Made by a program: the position numbers and the translations under genes. From assembly GCA_902784045.1 (NCBI GenBank), contig CACZTE010000270.1, positions 1 through 36,412 on the forward strand: a stretch of DNA of 36,412 bases. The letters are read 5' to 3'. Shown one piece after another: positions 9,207-18,016 of the stretch. The notes under the pieces are model-generated. The model was not told the origin of the DNA. It did no database searches and worked only from the letters and a program-made list of their open reading frames with translations. Positions within the stretch are counted from its first letter, which is position 1. Every line of letters begins with the position of its first letter. The DNA is from an uncultured Eubacterium sp. (GTDB lineage: Bacteria; Bacillota; Clostridia; Eubacteriales; Eubacteriaceae).

Positions 9207-9330
9207 AATCATATTGACTTCTTGTTCCGGATTAAGATTTTTCTTTTTTCGTCCGGGTCGGGTGTACTTTGTGTCAAGCAGTCACAAAAAAGATAAGGCA
9301 CGGCGCATTCTGGAAAAGGAACAGACTATC
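9207..9330 (+). pseudogene. vestigial membrane-anchor and tail sequence of carboxypeptidase copy 2
   Basis: This spacer still aligns with the 3' end of copy 1. After the stop codon, the same frame reads a DFLF stretch as in copy 1, then charged residues interrupt the former helix. Further on, a YFVS-encoding stretch near 9265 and the GCGCATTCTGGAAAA stretch near 9303 match the tail of copy 1 (GCGCATTCCGGAAAA near 7972). One open frame from 9214 runs through this remnant into the U32 gene; I treat that as a relic read-through and not as a U32 N-terminus. Confidence 0.75.
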
Positions 9331-11715
9331 ATGAAAAAAATACCAGAATTACTGGCGCCGGCGGGGGACAAAGAAAGCGTGAGAGCTGCCTTAGCCGCCG
9401 GCGCCGACGCGGTTTATTTCGGGGGAAACCTCTTTAACGCGCGGATGAAAGCCAAAAACTTTGACCTCGACGCCATGGCGGAAATCATCGCGATCTGCCA
9501 CCAAAACGGCGTGAAATGCTATCTGACCTTAAATACCCTTATCATGCAAAGCGAGTGGCAGGCCCTCACGGAATACGTCGCCGACATCTCGGATATCGGA
9601 CTGGACGGTGTGATCGTTCAGGATCCCGGTTTGATTTGGTATCTCAGAACCTGTTATCCGGAGCTTTCCCTGCAGACCAGCACCCAGGCGTCTTTAGGGG
9701 GGCTTCCCGGCGCGCGTTTTTTTGAGAAACTTGGCTTCAAACGGGTGGTTCTCCCCAGGGAAATGCCCCTCGATGAGGTCAAAACCATCTCTGAAAATAC
9801 AGAAGTGGAAATCAAAATCTTCAATCACGGCGCCATGTGCTATTGCCGTTCGGGACAGTGTCTGATGAGCTCGCTCATCGGCGGGCGAAGCGGCAACCGG
9901 GGACTGTGCGCCCAGCCCTGCCGAAAAAAATACGCCCTTATCACCGAGGACGGCGAAAAACCCTACGCCTATCGGCTCTCCATGAAAGATTTAAACACGG
10001 TCTTTCATCTGCCAGAGATGATCGACGCCGGGGTGGACGCCCTTAAAATCGAAGGGCGTCTCAAAAGCCCTGAGTATATCTACAGCGTCGTCAAAGCCTA
10101 CAGAGAAGCCATCGACACCGCGACAGACGGGAAGACAAGTTCGAAAGATGAAAAAAACCTCAAAGACGCCTCCAGGGAAATGGCGGCGGTGTTTCATCGC
10201 GGCTTTACCGCAGGCCGGCTGTTTGGGAAATACGACGTCATCAACCCGACGATTCAAAAGCATTACGGTCTTCTCATCGGAACGGTCAAAAGCTGTGCGC
10301 GAGGCCGCCTAACCATTGCGCTCTCACCGGGCGTCACTCTCACGCCCGGCGATGGCCTGGCTTTTGGAAAGACAGCCGATATCGGCACGCGGGTAGATAA
10401 AATCATTTCGTCGCGGGGCGGTGAAGCTGTCATACCCGTCAGAATTCACGTGCGCAAAGGTGAGAAGGTCTACCGCAATTTTGATATGGCCCTCAGCGAA
10501 ACCATACAAAAACGCGTCGAAACGGCGCCTGTTAAAACCAAAATTCCCGCGGAATTAAATCTGATATTCAAGGAAAACTGTGCCGTAAAATACCGGGTGA
10601 AAACAGCAGAGCATCTCCTCAAGGGAGAAATTTCCGAAATCATTCCGGGACACGCCCAAAACAGACCGCTTAACGAAGAGCTTATTACAGCGCAAATGAC
10701 AAAAACAGGAGAGAGTTTCTACCGGTTTTCCGCAATCACGGCGGATATTGAAGGTGAGCCCTTCCTGTCCAAAAAAGAACTCAACATCGTCAGGCGTGAG
10801 ATTCTCGCGAGACTGGAAGAGAAAAAACAGGCATCGGAAAACATGCCGGATTTCATATTGGAGAAACCTTACCGCGCCTTTAAAAAGTCTGCTATCGCCG
10901 TCAATTTTCTCACAAAAGAAGAATTTTTACGGCTTTATCCGCTTAGCGCTGACGAGTGGATTTTTCCGTTTGAAAGTCCCCGGGATATTCCCGTCATCAA
11001 GTCTTTCATTGAGCGGCTTCACCGGGACAAAAAGCGGGCGGTTCTCGCCTTTCCCCAGGTGCTTACCACCGGAGCCTGCGCCGCTTTTGAAGCGTGTTTT
11101 GACGATATTCTGGCGCTCAATCCCGACGGTTTTTTAGCCCGCAATTACGAGACCCTGGCCATTCTTACCAAGCGGGGCATTCATCCCGAAATCGACGCGA
11201 CAATGCACGTCACTAACGCCGTTTCTGCAGGCGCCTTTAAAACTTGGGGAGCCTCTGCCGTCACCATGTCCGTCGAAACCCAACGTGACAATGTCAAAGC
11301 CGTCATCGACAAAAGCCCGCTGCCCGTCACCATTATCGTCTACGGCAGGCAGCAGATGATGATCTCCGATCATTGCCTTTTGGACTGCGAGGTCAAACAT
11401 TGCGCGTCCTGCGTAAAACAAGGCGCCTTTACCCTCAAAGATGAGCGGGGCGCACGGTTTCCGGGATACAAAGGCGCCGACGGTATGACGCGGATTTTCA
11501 ATTCTGCCGTATTAAAACTCACGCAAAAGGATTTGCGGGATGTCAAAGGAGCGGCGAAATACCGCCTCGACGTCACTGACGAATCCAAAGACCAAATGAG
11601 CGCGGTAATCGCCGAACTCACGGCTGAGGCAAACAAACATAACGGCGCGTTGCCCGCCGCCAATCAATCAAACAATCAATTTACCAAAGGAAATTATTAC
11701 AGGGGTGTGAAGTGA
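9331..11715 (+). CDS. U32 family peptidase-like protein, probable RNA hydroxylase
   Basis: U32 family protein. Characterised relatives (RlhA, TrhP in E. coli) carry an iron-sulfur cluster and hydroxylate 23S rRNA or tRNA, so an RNA-modification role is more likely than proteolysis; this is inference by family. The N-terminus has the typical ELLAPAGDKESV and AGADAVYFGG stretches. Four cysteines at 170, 177, 193 and 197 have the C-x6-C-x15-C-x3-C spacing expected for the cluster. A long C-terminal region (DUF3656-like and beyond) brings the protein to 794 aa, usual for Bacillota members. I set the start at the ATG at 9331, with AAGGA about 10 nt upstream, because the open frame upstream to 9214 is a remnant of the neighbouring gene. 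The last 4 nt overlap mutS2. Confidence 0.9.
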   Translation: MKKIPELLAPAGDKESVRAALAAGADAVYFGGNLFNARMKAKNFDLDAMAEIIAICHQNGVKCYLTLNTLIMQSEWQALTEYVADISDIGLDGVIVQDPGLIWYLRTCYPELSLQTSTQASLGGLPGARFFEKLGFKRVVLPREMPLDEVKTISENTEVEIKIFNHGAMCYCRSGQCLMSSLIGGRSGNRGLCAQPCRKKYALITEDGEKPYAYRLSMKDLNTVFHLPEMIDAGVDALKIEGRLKSPEYIYSVVKAYREAIDTATDGKTSSKDEKNLKDASREMAAVFHRGFTAGRLFGKYDVINPTIQKHYGLLIGTVKSCARGRLTIALSPGVTLTPGDGLAFGKTADIGTRVDKIISSRGGEAVIPVRIHVRKGEKVYRNFDMALSETIQKRVETAPVKTKIPAELNLIFKENCAVKYRVKTAEHLLKGEISEIIPGHAQNRPLNEELITAQMTKTGESFYRFSAITADIEGEPFLSKKELNIVRREILARLEEKKQASENMPDFILEKPYRAFKKSAIAVNFLTKEEFLRLYPLSADEWIFPFESPRDIPVIKSFIERLHRDKKRAVLAFPQVLTTGACAAFEACFDDILALNPDGFLARNYETLAILTKRGIHPEIDATMHVTNAVSAGAFKTWGASAVTMSVETQRDNVKAVIDKSPLPVTIIVYGRQQMMISDHCLLDCEVKHCASCVKQGAFTLKDERGARFPGYKGADGMTRIFNSAVLKLTQKDLRDVKGAAKYRLDVTDESKDQMSAVIAELTAEANKHNGALPAANQSNNQFTKGNYYRGVK

Positions 11716-14120
11716 CGATGAACGAACGAAGTCTGAAAGTTCTGGAATTTTTCAAGCTTTTAAAACAATTGGAGAGTTATTGCCACACCGACGGCGGGAA
11801 AGGCAAAGCGCTGGCGTTACGCCCCGAAACAGGGGAAAGCATTATCGCGCATACCACCGATCAAACGGAAGAGGCGCTTTTGATGACTCTGCGCTGCGGC
11901 CATATTCCTTTGGGTCATTTCACGCCGGTCACCGATGCTGTTGCCCGAGCTAAAATCGGATCGGTACTCTCTATGAAAACCCTGCTTAGCGTCGCGTCCA
12001 TGCTTGCCATTGCCGAGGACGTTGACGCCTATTATCACGAGGACATTGAAAGGCAAAGCCTTAAAACCATCTCGTCTATCTTTGATGCCATCGACCCTTT
12101 AACCCATCTCAAAGATGAAATCCGGGAGAAAATCCTGTCTGAGGACGAAATGGCGGATAATGCCTCCCGTGAATTATACCGCATCCGAAAAGAAATCATT
12201 TCAAAAAACGCCCGGATTAACGAACGCTTGAACCGCATCGTGACATCCCCTTCCTACGAAAAAATACTCCAGGAGCGCATCGTCACTATGCGCGGCGACC
12301 GATATGTGGTGCCTGTCAAACAGGAATACCGCAATCGCCTTCCGGGAATTGTTCTCGACAAATCATCAACCGGGGCAACCGTCTTTATTGAGCCGATGTC
12401 TGTCGTCAGCCTCAATAACGAACTCAAAGAACTGGCCATAGAGGAAGAAAAAGAAATTGGCCGCATCTTAAAAGTATTGACGGGGAAAATCGCGATCAAT
12501 GAATTGCCGTTAATGGCGACTCAGGATATGCTCATCGAGCTGGACTTCATTTTCGCCAAAGCCGCCATGGCCCTCGACATGAACGCCAATCGCGTGGCCA
12601 TAAAACCCGGCGATCCCGTTTGCTTATACAAAGCGGTCCATCCGCTTCTCGATCCCAAAACCGCCGTTGCCTCCGACATCATCATGCGGGAAGGTATTGA
12701 CACCATTGTCATTACAGGACCGAACACCGGCGGAAAAACCGTCACTTTAAAAACCATCGGTTTACTTTCGGCCATGGTTCAGGCCGGTCTTTTCGTGCCC
12801 GTGGCAGAGCACAGTCATATACGGATTTTTGACAACATTTTCGCGGATATCGGAGATGAGCAAAGTATCGAGCAGAGTTTGTCCACATTTTCCGCTCACA
12901 TGAAAAACATCGTCGATATCGTCGCGCAGGCTCGAAACAACGCGCTGGTCCTTTTTGATGAACTCGGCGCCGGCACGGATCCTACGGAAGGCGCGGCCCT
13001 CGCGGCGTCCATTTTAGACACTCTTCACGAACGCCGGATATACACCGTGGCGACCACCCACTACAGCGAATTAAAAGCCTATGCTCTTGTCACCGAGGGC
13101 GTGGTCAACGCCTCTGTCGAATTTGACGTCTCTACCCTAAGACCAACCTATAAGCTCAATATCGGCGTGCCGGGACGTTCCAACGCCTTTGAAATCGCGG
13201 GACGTCTGGGACTCAACTCTGATATCATTGATAATGCCCGTGGCATGATTCATCATGACGCTGTCCAATTTGAGGATACGTTAACCGAGATTGAACAAAC
13301 GCGCAGTGAATACGAAAGGCGTACTGAACAAATCCGCGAACAGGAAGCGGAGATAAAAGCGTTGCGTGAGTCCATCTTAAAAGAACGTGAAAAAACCGAA
13401 ATTGAATGCCGGCAGATGATTGAGGAAGCAGGAAAAAAAGCCGATGAGATGATTCGGGAGACCAGAGACAAAACCGAAGCGATTTACAAAGAAATCCGCG
13501 CGATTCAGGAAAGCACTACAGCAGGCGTCACCGACAATAAAGTCCTCGAAGAACTCCGCAAAGACATCAAGCATCAAGCGGACATCGTTGACGAAGGGTA
13601 CACCCTCGCCGAAGAACAATTTACAACCGTCAGCGAGCAGACTGAACTGACCGTTGGCATGATTGTACGCGTCAATAATCTTGGTCAAAAAGGTGAAATT
13701 CTCTCGATCAGCGAAAAAGACAAACAGGCCATGGTCGGCATCGGTGGTATGAAAATCAAAGTGGACATCAAACAGTTGACGCCGGTAACCAAGCCCAAAG
13801 TCCAAAAGAAAAAGGCGCCGCGCTTTACCGAAAAAAAACCTGTTAAACCCGCGCCGTCGTCTGGCAAAACACCGGTCATTACCAAACGCTTTGACATGCG
13901 GGGACAAACCGTTGACGAAGGCATTTATATGCTTGAGAAAATTCTCTCCGATTGTATTGTTTCCGGCGATAATCAATTTGTCCTCATTCACGGCAAGGGC
14001 ACGGGCAAGCTCAGACAGGCCATTCGCGACTACCTTAAACAATCACCCCTCATCGCAAGCTATCGAAACGGTACACCGGCAGAAGGGGAAACCGGCGTCA
14101 CCGTCGTAACGCTCAAATAA
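11712..14120 (+). CDS. mutS2: MutS2 family ATPase with C-terminal Smr domain
   Basis: MutS2 (802 aa). Family members bind branched DNA and suppress recombination, and in Bacillus the protein (also called RqcU) acts on collided ribosomes. Visible parts: MutS core and lever region, Walker A GPNTGGKT near 336-343, Walker B with LFDELGAGTDPTEGA, a long charged coiled-coil segment (about 515-600), a small beta domain, and a C-terminal Smr domain (about 723-802) with DMRG and HGKGTGKL, the usual nuclease motifs. The GTG at 11712 has AGGGG about 6 nt upstream; an ATG at 11718 is the alternative. It is the last gene of the plus-strand train; 142 nt follow before fur. Confidence 0.96.
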   Translation: MTMNERSLKVLEFFKLLKQLESYCHTDGGKGKALALRPETGESIIAHTTDQTEEALLMTLRCGHIPLGHFTPVTDAVARAKIGSVLSMKTLLSVASMLAIAEDVDAYYHEDIERQSLKTISSIFDAIDPLTHLKDEIREKILSEDEMADNASRELYRIRKEIISKNARINERLNRIVTSPSYEKILQERIVTMRGDRYVVPVKQEYRNRLPGIVLDKSSTGATVFIEPMSVVSLNNELKELAIEEEKEIGRILKVLTGKIAINELPLMATQDMLIELDFIFAKAAMALDMNANRVAIKPGDPVCLYKAVHPLLDPKTAVASDIIMREGIDTIVITGPNTGGKTVTLKTIGLLSAMVQAGLFVPVAEHSHIRIFDNIFADIGDEQSIEQSLSTFSAHMKNIVDIVAQARNNALVLFDELGAGTDPTEGAALAASILDTLHERRIYTVATTHYSELKAYALVTEGVVNASVEFDVSTLRPTYKLNIGVPGRSNAFEIAGRLGLNSDIIDNARGMIHHDAVQFEDTLTEIEQTRSEYERRTEQIREQEAEIKALRESILKEREKTEIECRQMIEEAGKKADEMIRETRDKTEAIYKEIRAIQESTTAGVTDNKVLEELRKDIKHQADIVDEGYTLAEEQFTTVSEQTELTVGMIVRVNNLGQKGEILSISEKDKQAMVGIGGMKIKVDIKQLTPVTKPKVQKKKAPRFTEKKPVKPAPSSGKTPVITKRFDMRGQTVDEGIYMLEKILSDCIVSGDNQFVLIHGKGTGKLRQAIRDYLKQSPLIASYRNGTPAEGETGVTVVTLK

Positions 14121-14215
14121 AACCCGCTTTATCACGAAGAAAGAAGTCATTAAGAAAAACAGCATATCGCTCCATAAAATTGCTTAAAGTCAATAAAAAT
14201 TTAAGATTCAACCAT

Positions 14216-14221
14216 TATAAT
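14216..14221 (+). promoter_or_regulatory. -10 element upstream of the Fur-family gene
   Basis: A perfect TATAAT lies 41 nt before the start codon in a very AT-rich stretch. No convincing -35 box is found 16-18 nt upstream. The surrounding ATTATAATAA resembles half of a PerR/Fur-type box, so autoregulation is possible but unproven. Confidence 0.45.
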
Positions 14222-14262
14222 AAAAAAGTATTTTTTATGATTTATTTTTGGAGGTATGAATA

Positions 14263-14688
14263 ATGAAGTTAAGTGACAATCAATTGGTGGACAAAATCCA
14301 ATCGGTTGGTCTTCGCGCAACACCTCAGAGAATTCAACTTTTACGATTATTAATGGAAACCGACAGCCATCCCTCAGCAGAAATGCTGATAGATATGGCC
14401 AAAAAAGCCGGCTATAAAATTTCAGTAGGTACTGTTTATAACGCTTTAGATTGCTTTGAACAAAAAGGTTTGATTAGACGCGTTCATGACAACACGGAAA
14501 TTATGCGTTACGACGCCAAAACAGGTTTTCATGTGCATATCGTCGATCAGAAAACCAAAGAGATTTATGATCTCTACGATGAAGAACTGGAAGAAATTAT
14601 CCACGAACATCTCAGAGAGAAAATGCCGTCCAATTACGATATCAGTTTATTGGACGTTACGGTCTATGCCGATAAATTCATTTCATAA
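14263..14688 (+). CDS. Fur-family transcriptional regulator without CxxC zinc site
   Basis: Short (141 aa) metalloregulator of the Fur/PerR superfamily. The winged-helix part is clear: LRATPQRIQLLRLL near 17-30 and the recognition helix SVGTVYNALDCFEQKGLI near 64-81. In the dimerisation part, HVH at about 90-92 fits the regulatory HxH of Fur/PerR. The structural-zinc CxxC pairs found in most members are missing; where the first pair usually lies the sequence is DQKTKEIYDLYD. Sensed signal (iron, peroxide or other) cannot be assigned. GGAGG lies about 8 nt before the ATG. A cyclophilin gene follows after 32 nt and is probably co-transcribed. Confidence 0.87.
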   Translation: MKLSDNQLVDKIQSVGLRATPQRIQLLRLLMETDSHPSAEMLIDMAKKAGYKISVGTVYNALDCFEQKGLIRRVHDNTEIMRYDAKTGFHVHIVDQKTKEIYDLYDEELEEIIHEHLREKMPSNYDISLLDVTVYADKFIS

Positions 14689-14720
14689 CATTAAACATTA
14701 CGCATAAGAAGGTAAACCAC

Positions 14721-15209
14721 ATGACAGAAAAAACACAGATTCAAATCACAATGGAAGACGGTGGCACGATCACCGCGGAGCTTTATCCCGATATCGCGCC
14801 TAAAACCGTGGCAAATTTCGTCAAATTAGTCTCTGAAGGCTTTTATGACGGCCTTATTTTTCACCGCGTCATTCCGGGATTTATGATTCAGGGTGGATGC
14901 CCCAACGGCAACGGAATGGGAGGACCGGGCTACACAATCCCCGGAGAATTCACTGCCAACGGCTTTGAAAATAATTTAAAACACGATCGCGGGGTCCTTT
15001 CCATGGCCCGTGCGATGGACCCTGATTCAGCGGGTTCACAGTTTTTTATCATGACGCAAAAATCACCCCATCTCGATGGTCAATACGCGGCTTTCGGATG
15101 TGTCACCTCTGGCATGGATGTCGTCGATCGGATTGTGAACGTCCCCAGAGATGTGATGGACAAGCCAATCGAAGATCAAAAAATGGCTTCTGTTCGCGTC
15201 ATTGATTAA
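14721..15209 (+). CDS. cyclophilin-type peptidyl-prolyl cis-trans isomerase
   Basis: Single-domain cyclophilin (162 aa) that catalyses proline cis/trans isomerisation in protein folding. The core motifs are present: FHRVIPGFMIQGG with the catalytic Arg, GSQFFIM, and a C-terminal region with HLDGQYAAFG. No signal peptide or lipobox is seen, so it is cytoplasmic, like PpiB. It lies 32 nt after the Fur-family gene and ends before a strong intrinsic terminator. The ribosome binding site AGAAGG precedes the ATG by about 9 nt. Confidence 0.95.
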   Translation: MTEKTQIQITMEDGGTITAELYPDIAPKTVANFVKLVSEGFYDGLIFHRVIPGFMIQGGCPNGNGMGGPGYTIPGEFTANGFENNLKHDRGVLSMARAMDPDSAGSQFFIMTQKSPHLDGQYAAFGCVTSGMDVVDRIVNVPRDVMDKPIEDQKMASVRVID

Positions 15210-15239
15210 TGGCTTTAATAATCTCAATATTGATTGATT

Positions 15240-15270
15240 ACCGTAACCTGCGTTACGGTTTTCTTATTTT
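15240..15270 (+). terminator. intrinsic terminator after the cyclophilin gene
   Basis: Perfect 7-bp stem CCGTAAC (15241-15247) with GTTACGG (15252-15258), loop CTGC, followed by the T-rich tail TTTTCTTATTTT. Confidence 0.88.
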
Positions 15271-15303
15271 AAAACAAGAGAAGGCAAATCGTCCCTTACC
15301 TTA

Positions 15304-15332
15304 TTGAAAAAAGAAGGCGTATTCGTTAAAAT
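15304..15332 (+). promoter_or_regulatory. sigma-A-type promoter of argF
   Basis: TTGAAA (15304-15309), 17-nt spacer, TAAAAT (15327-15332). Predicted transcription start is near 15339, giving an about 80-nt leader before argF. Confidence 0.6.
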
Positions 15333-15373
15333 AATGATGAACATTTAAAATCTGCTCTTCTAAAAAAGGGGAG

Positions 15374-15407
15374 ATCACAAATCACGATTTCATTGAGAAA
15401 TTGTGAT
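15374..15407 (+). promoter_or_regulatory. leader hairpin with alternative pairing before argF
   Basis: ATCACGATTTC (15381-15391) pairs with GAAATTGTGAT (15397-15407) as an 11-bp stem with one G-U pair and a 5-nt loop. A second copy of the left-arm tip, ATCACAA (15374-15380), can pair perfectly with TTGTGAT (15401-15407) instead. The structure ends about 5 nt before the GGAG of argF, so it could affect translation start or be a protein-binding site. No ligand or regulator can be named. Confidence 0.45.
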
Positions 15408-15421
15408 GGATTGGAGAATAT

Positions 15422-16447
15422 ATGCGTATTTCATTAACCGGAAGAAATTTTTTAACACTGAGAGATTTTACACCGGACGAGATCAGATATCTAATTGATT
15501 TCGCCGCAGCGCTCAAAACAAAAAAACGCGAAGGCGGCGAAAAACAACTGTTAAAAGGGAAAAACATCATCCTGATTTTTGAAAAAAGCTCTACGCGGAC
15601 GCGTTGTGCCTTTGAGACCGCTGCTTATGATGAAGGCGCCCATGTGACCTTCTTGAGCAACAGCCAAATGGGCAAAAAAGAATCCCTTGAAGATACGGCG
15701 AAAGTCTTGGGTCGATTTTATGACGGTATCGAATTTCGCGGTTATAAACAGGAGACCGTCGAAGCGCTGGCCGAATTTTCCGGTGTGCGTGTTTGGAACG
15801 GTTTGACTGACAAATATCATCCGACTCAGATTTTGGCGGATATGCTCACGATTTATGAACAATTCGGAAGTCTTGCCGGAAGGAAACTCGTTTTCGTCGG
15901 TGACGCGCGCAACAATATGGGCAATTCTCTTATGATCGGCTGCGCGAAGCTTGGTATGCACTTTGTCGCTTTGGCGCCTGAAGAGTTGTATCCCGATAAA
16001 GCGCTGACCAACGAAATGACAGCTTTGGCCAAAGAGACCGGCGGCAGCGTAACCATCACGTCATCCATCGAAGACGCCGTCAAAGGCGCAGACGTTATTT
16101 ATACCGATGTGTGGGCCTCAATGGGCGAAGAAGCTGAATTGGAAGAACGGGTCAAATTACTGAGGCCATATCAGGTCAACGCGGAAATGATCCAAAAAAC
16201 CGAAAACCCCAACGTTATCTTTTTACATTGCCTGCCGGCGGTTCATGATACGCTGACGGACATGGGAAAACTGGCATACGAAAAATTCGGTCTCTCCGCC
16301 ATGGAAGTCACCGATGATGTGTTCCGCGCGCCCTATTCAAAAGTCTTTGACGAAGCGGAAAACCGGATGCATACCATCAAAGCTGTCATGTGCGCGACAC
16401 TGGCACAAACGCTTCAGGATTCAGACGGAAAACCAATTGTCGATTGA
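15422..16447 (+). CDS. argF: ornithine carbamoyltransferase
   Basis: Transfers the carbamoyl group from carbamoyl phosphate to ornithine to form citrulline in arginine synthesis; in reverse the same enzyme type serves arginine fermentation (argF versus arcB cannot be told apart from sequence alone). Carbamoyl-phosphate site SSTRT (56-60), HPTQ near 133-136, and the ornithine-site HCLP (269-272), which separates it from aspartate carbamoyltransferase. Length 341 aa is typical. No other arginine gene is nearby; it has its own promoter and a structured leader, and a phosphohexomutase gene follows after 60 nt. GGAG precedes the ATG by about 7 nt. Confidence 0.95.
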   Translation: MRISLTGRNFLTLRDFTPDEIRYLIDFAAALKTKKREGGEKQLLKGKNIILIFEKSSTRTRCAFETAAYDEGAHVTFLSNSQMGKKESLEDTAKVLGRFYDGIEFRGYKQETVEALAEFSGVRVWNGLTDKYHPTQILADMLTIYEQFGSLAGRKLVFVGDARNNMGNSLMIGCAKLGMHFVALAPEELYPDKALTNEMTALAKETGGSVTITSSIEDAVKGADVIYTDVWASMGEEAELEERVKLLRPYQVNAEMIQKTENPNVIFLHCLPAVHDTLTDMGKLAYEKFGLSAMEVTDDVFRAPYSKVFDEAENRMHTIKAVMCATLAQTLQDSDGKPIVD

Positions 16448-16507
16448 CGATCGTTTATTCAAACAATCATATTTTGCAAAATAATTATCAAAAGGGGACA
16501 ATCCAAA

Positions 16508-17995
16508 ATGATACTTAGAGGAATTAAAGAACTGCAAAACGGTACCGATGTACGCGGCATTGCCATGCACGGCGTCATTGGAGAAAAACCTAATTTTGAT
16601 CCAAATATGGCCAGCAAAATTGCCTATACTTTTGCCACATGGCTTAAAGAAAAAACCGGTAAAGAAACCCTGACAATATCTGTCGGCCACGACAGCAGAC
16701 TGACTGCCGCGGATTTTGACACAGCATGCTGTATGGGCCTCATTTGGGCAGGAGTCCATGTTTACGACTGCGGTATGGCCACGACGCCTTCCATGTTTAT
16801 GACTATCGTCGATCCTGAAATGCAATGTGACGGAGCTATTATGATTACGGCAAGCCATTTACCCTTCAATCGCAATGGACTCAAATTTTTCACCAAAGAC
16901 GGCGGAATGGAAAAAGATGTCCTTTCCGATATTTTGGCTCGTGCTGAGGAAATCGAGACACCGCTTAATACGCTTGGAAGACGTCAAGCTCATCCGTATT
17001 TATTGACCTATTCGGAAAAAATCGTATCTCTTATCCGTGAACAAACAGGAATGACTGAGCCTTTAAAAGGCGCGCATATCATCGTGGATGCTGGAAACGG
17101 TGCCGGAGGATTTTTTGTTGAAAAAGTTTTGGATGTATTGGGCGCCGATACAACGGGAAGCCAGTTTTTGGAACCCGACGGTCTTTTCCCCAATCACGCG
17201 CCGAATCCCGAAGATCCCGAAGCTATCGCCTCTATCTGCAAAGCTGTCGTTGAAAATAACGCGGATATGGGAATCATTTTTGATACCGATGTTGACCGTT
17301 CGGCCATCATCGACGAAACCGGAAAGCCCATCAACCGCAATGCGTTTATCGCTTTTATGTCTCGGATGATTCTCGGTAAATATCCTGGTACAACAATTGT
17401 TACCGACTCAATTACTTCAACGGGTTTAACAGAATATATCGAAACTTTAGGTGGGACACATCACCGTTTTAAAAGAGGATACAAAAATGTTATCAACGAA
17501 GCAATCCGTTTAAACGACGAAGGGCAGGAAACTCATCTAGCAATGGAAACCAGTGGACATGGCGCCATCAAAGAAAATTACTTTTTGGACGACGGCGCAT
17601 ATCTGGCGACAATGGCTCTTATCGAATATACTAAGCTTCACGCTGAAGGGAAAAAGCTTTCCGAATATCTGGTAGATCTCAAAGAACCGGCTGAAGCGGT
17701 AGAAAAACGATATATTATTACCGCAGAGGATTTTAAAACTTACGGTGCTGATGTTCTAAAAGATTTTCAAGAATTTGCCGAACAGCAATCGGGATGGACC
17801 GTCGTTTCCCCCAATTATGAAGGTGTACGCGTTTCCTGTGATAAAGATCACGGAGACGGATGGTGCCTTCTTCGAATGTCTCTGCATGAGCCCAAAATGC
17901 CTCTGAATATCGAATCTGATAGCGTCGGTGGCTGTGAGACAATTAAATCGGTAATTGACGGATTCATAAAAAATCATCCTGAGCTCAAACTATAA
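16508..17995 (+). CDS. phosphomannomutase/phosphoglucomutase family protein
   Basis: Alpha-D-phosphohexomutase that moves phosphate between C1 and C6 of a hexose phosphate. The phosphorylated active Ser is Ser116 in TASHLPFNRNG, the metal-binding loop is DTDVDR (259-264), and the C-terminal domain has the phosphate-binding-like RVSCDKDHGDGWCLLR stretch. Length 495 aa is slightly longer than the common 450-470. Glucose versus mannose preference cannot be decided; GlmM is unlikely given the active-site loop. AAAGGGG lies about 10 nt upstream. The gene ends at a bidirectional terminator shared with the convergent degV gene. Confidence 0.9.
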   Translation: MILRGIKELQNGTDVRGIAMHGVIGEKPNFDPNMASKIAYTFATWLKEKTGKETLTISVGHDSRLTAADFDTACCMGLIWAGVHVYDCGMATTPSMFMTIVDPEMQCDGAIMITASHLPFNRNGLKFFTKDGGMEKDVLSDILARAEEIETPLNTLGRRQAHPYLLTYSEKIVSLIREQTGMTEPLKGAHIIVDAGNGAGGFFVEKVLDVLGADTTGSQFLEPDGLFPNHAPNPEDPEAIASICKAVVENNADMGIIFDTDVDRSAIIDETGKPINRNAFIAFMSRMILGKYPGTTIVTDSITSTGLTEYIETLGGTHHRFKRGYKNVINEAIRLNDEGQETHLAMETSGHGAIKENYFLDDGAYLATMALIEYTKLHAEGKKLSEYLVDLKEPAEAVEKRYIITAEDFKTYGADVLKDFQEFAEQQSGWTVVSPNYEGVRVSCDKDHGDGWCLLRMSLHEPKMPLNIESDSVGGCETIKSVIDGFIKNHPELKL

Positions 17996-18016
17996 TTCAT
18001 GACAACATTTTAAATT

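Noticed and set aside
9214..9330. N-terminal extension of the U32 protein
   Set aside because: The extra residues match the decayed tail of the carboxypeptidase, while the family N-terminus starts at 9331.
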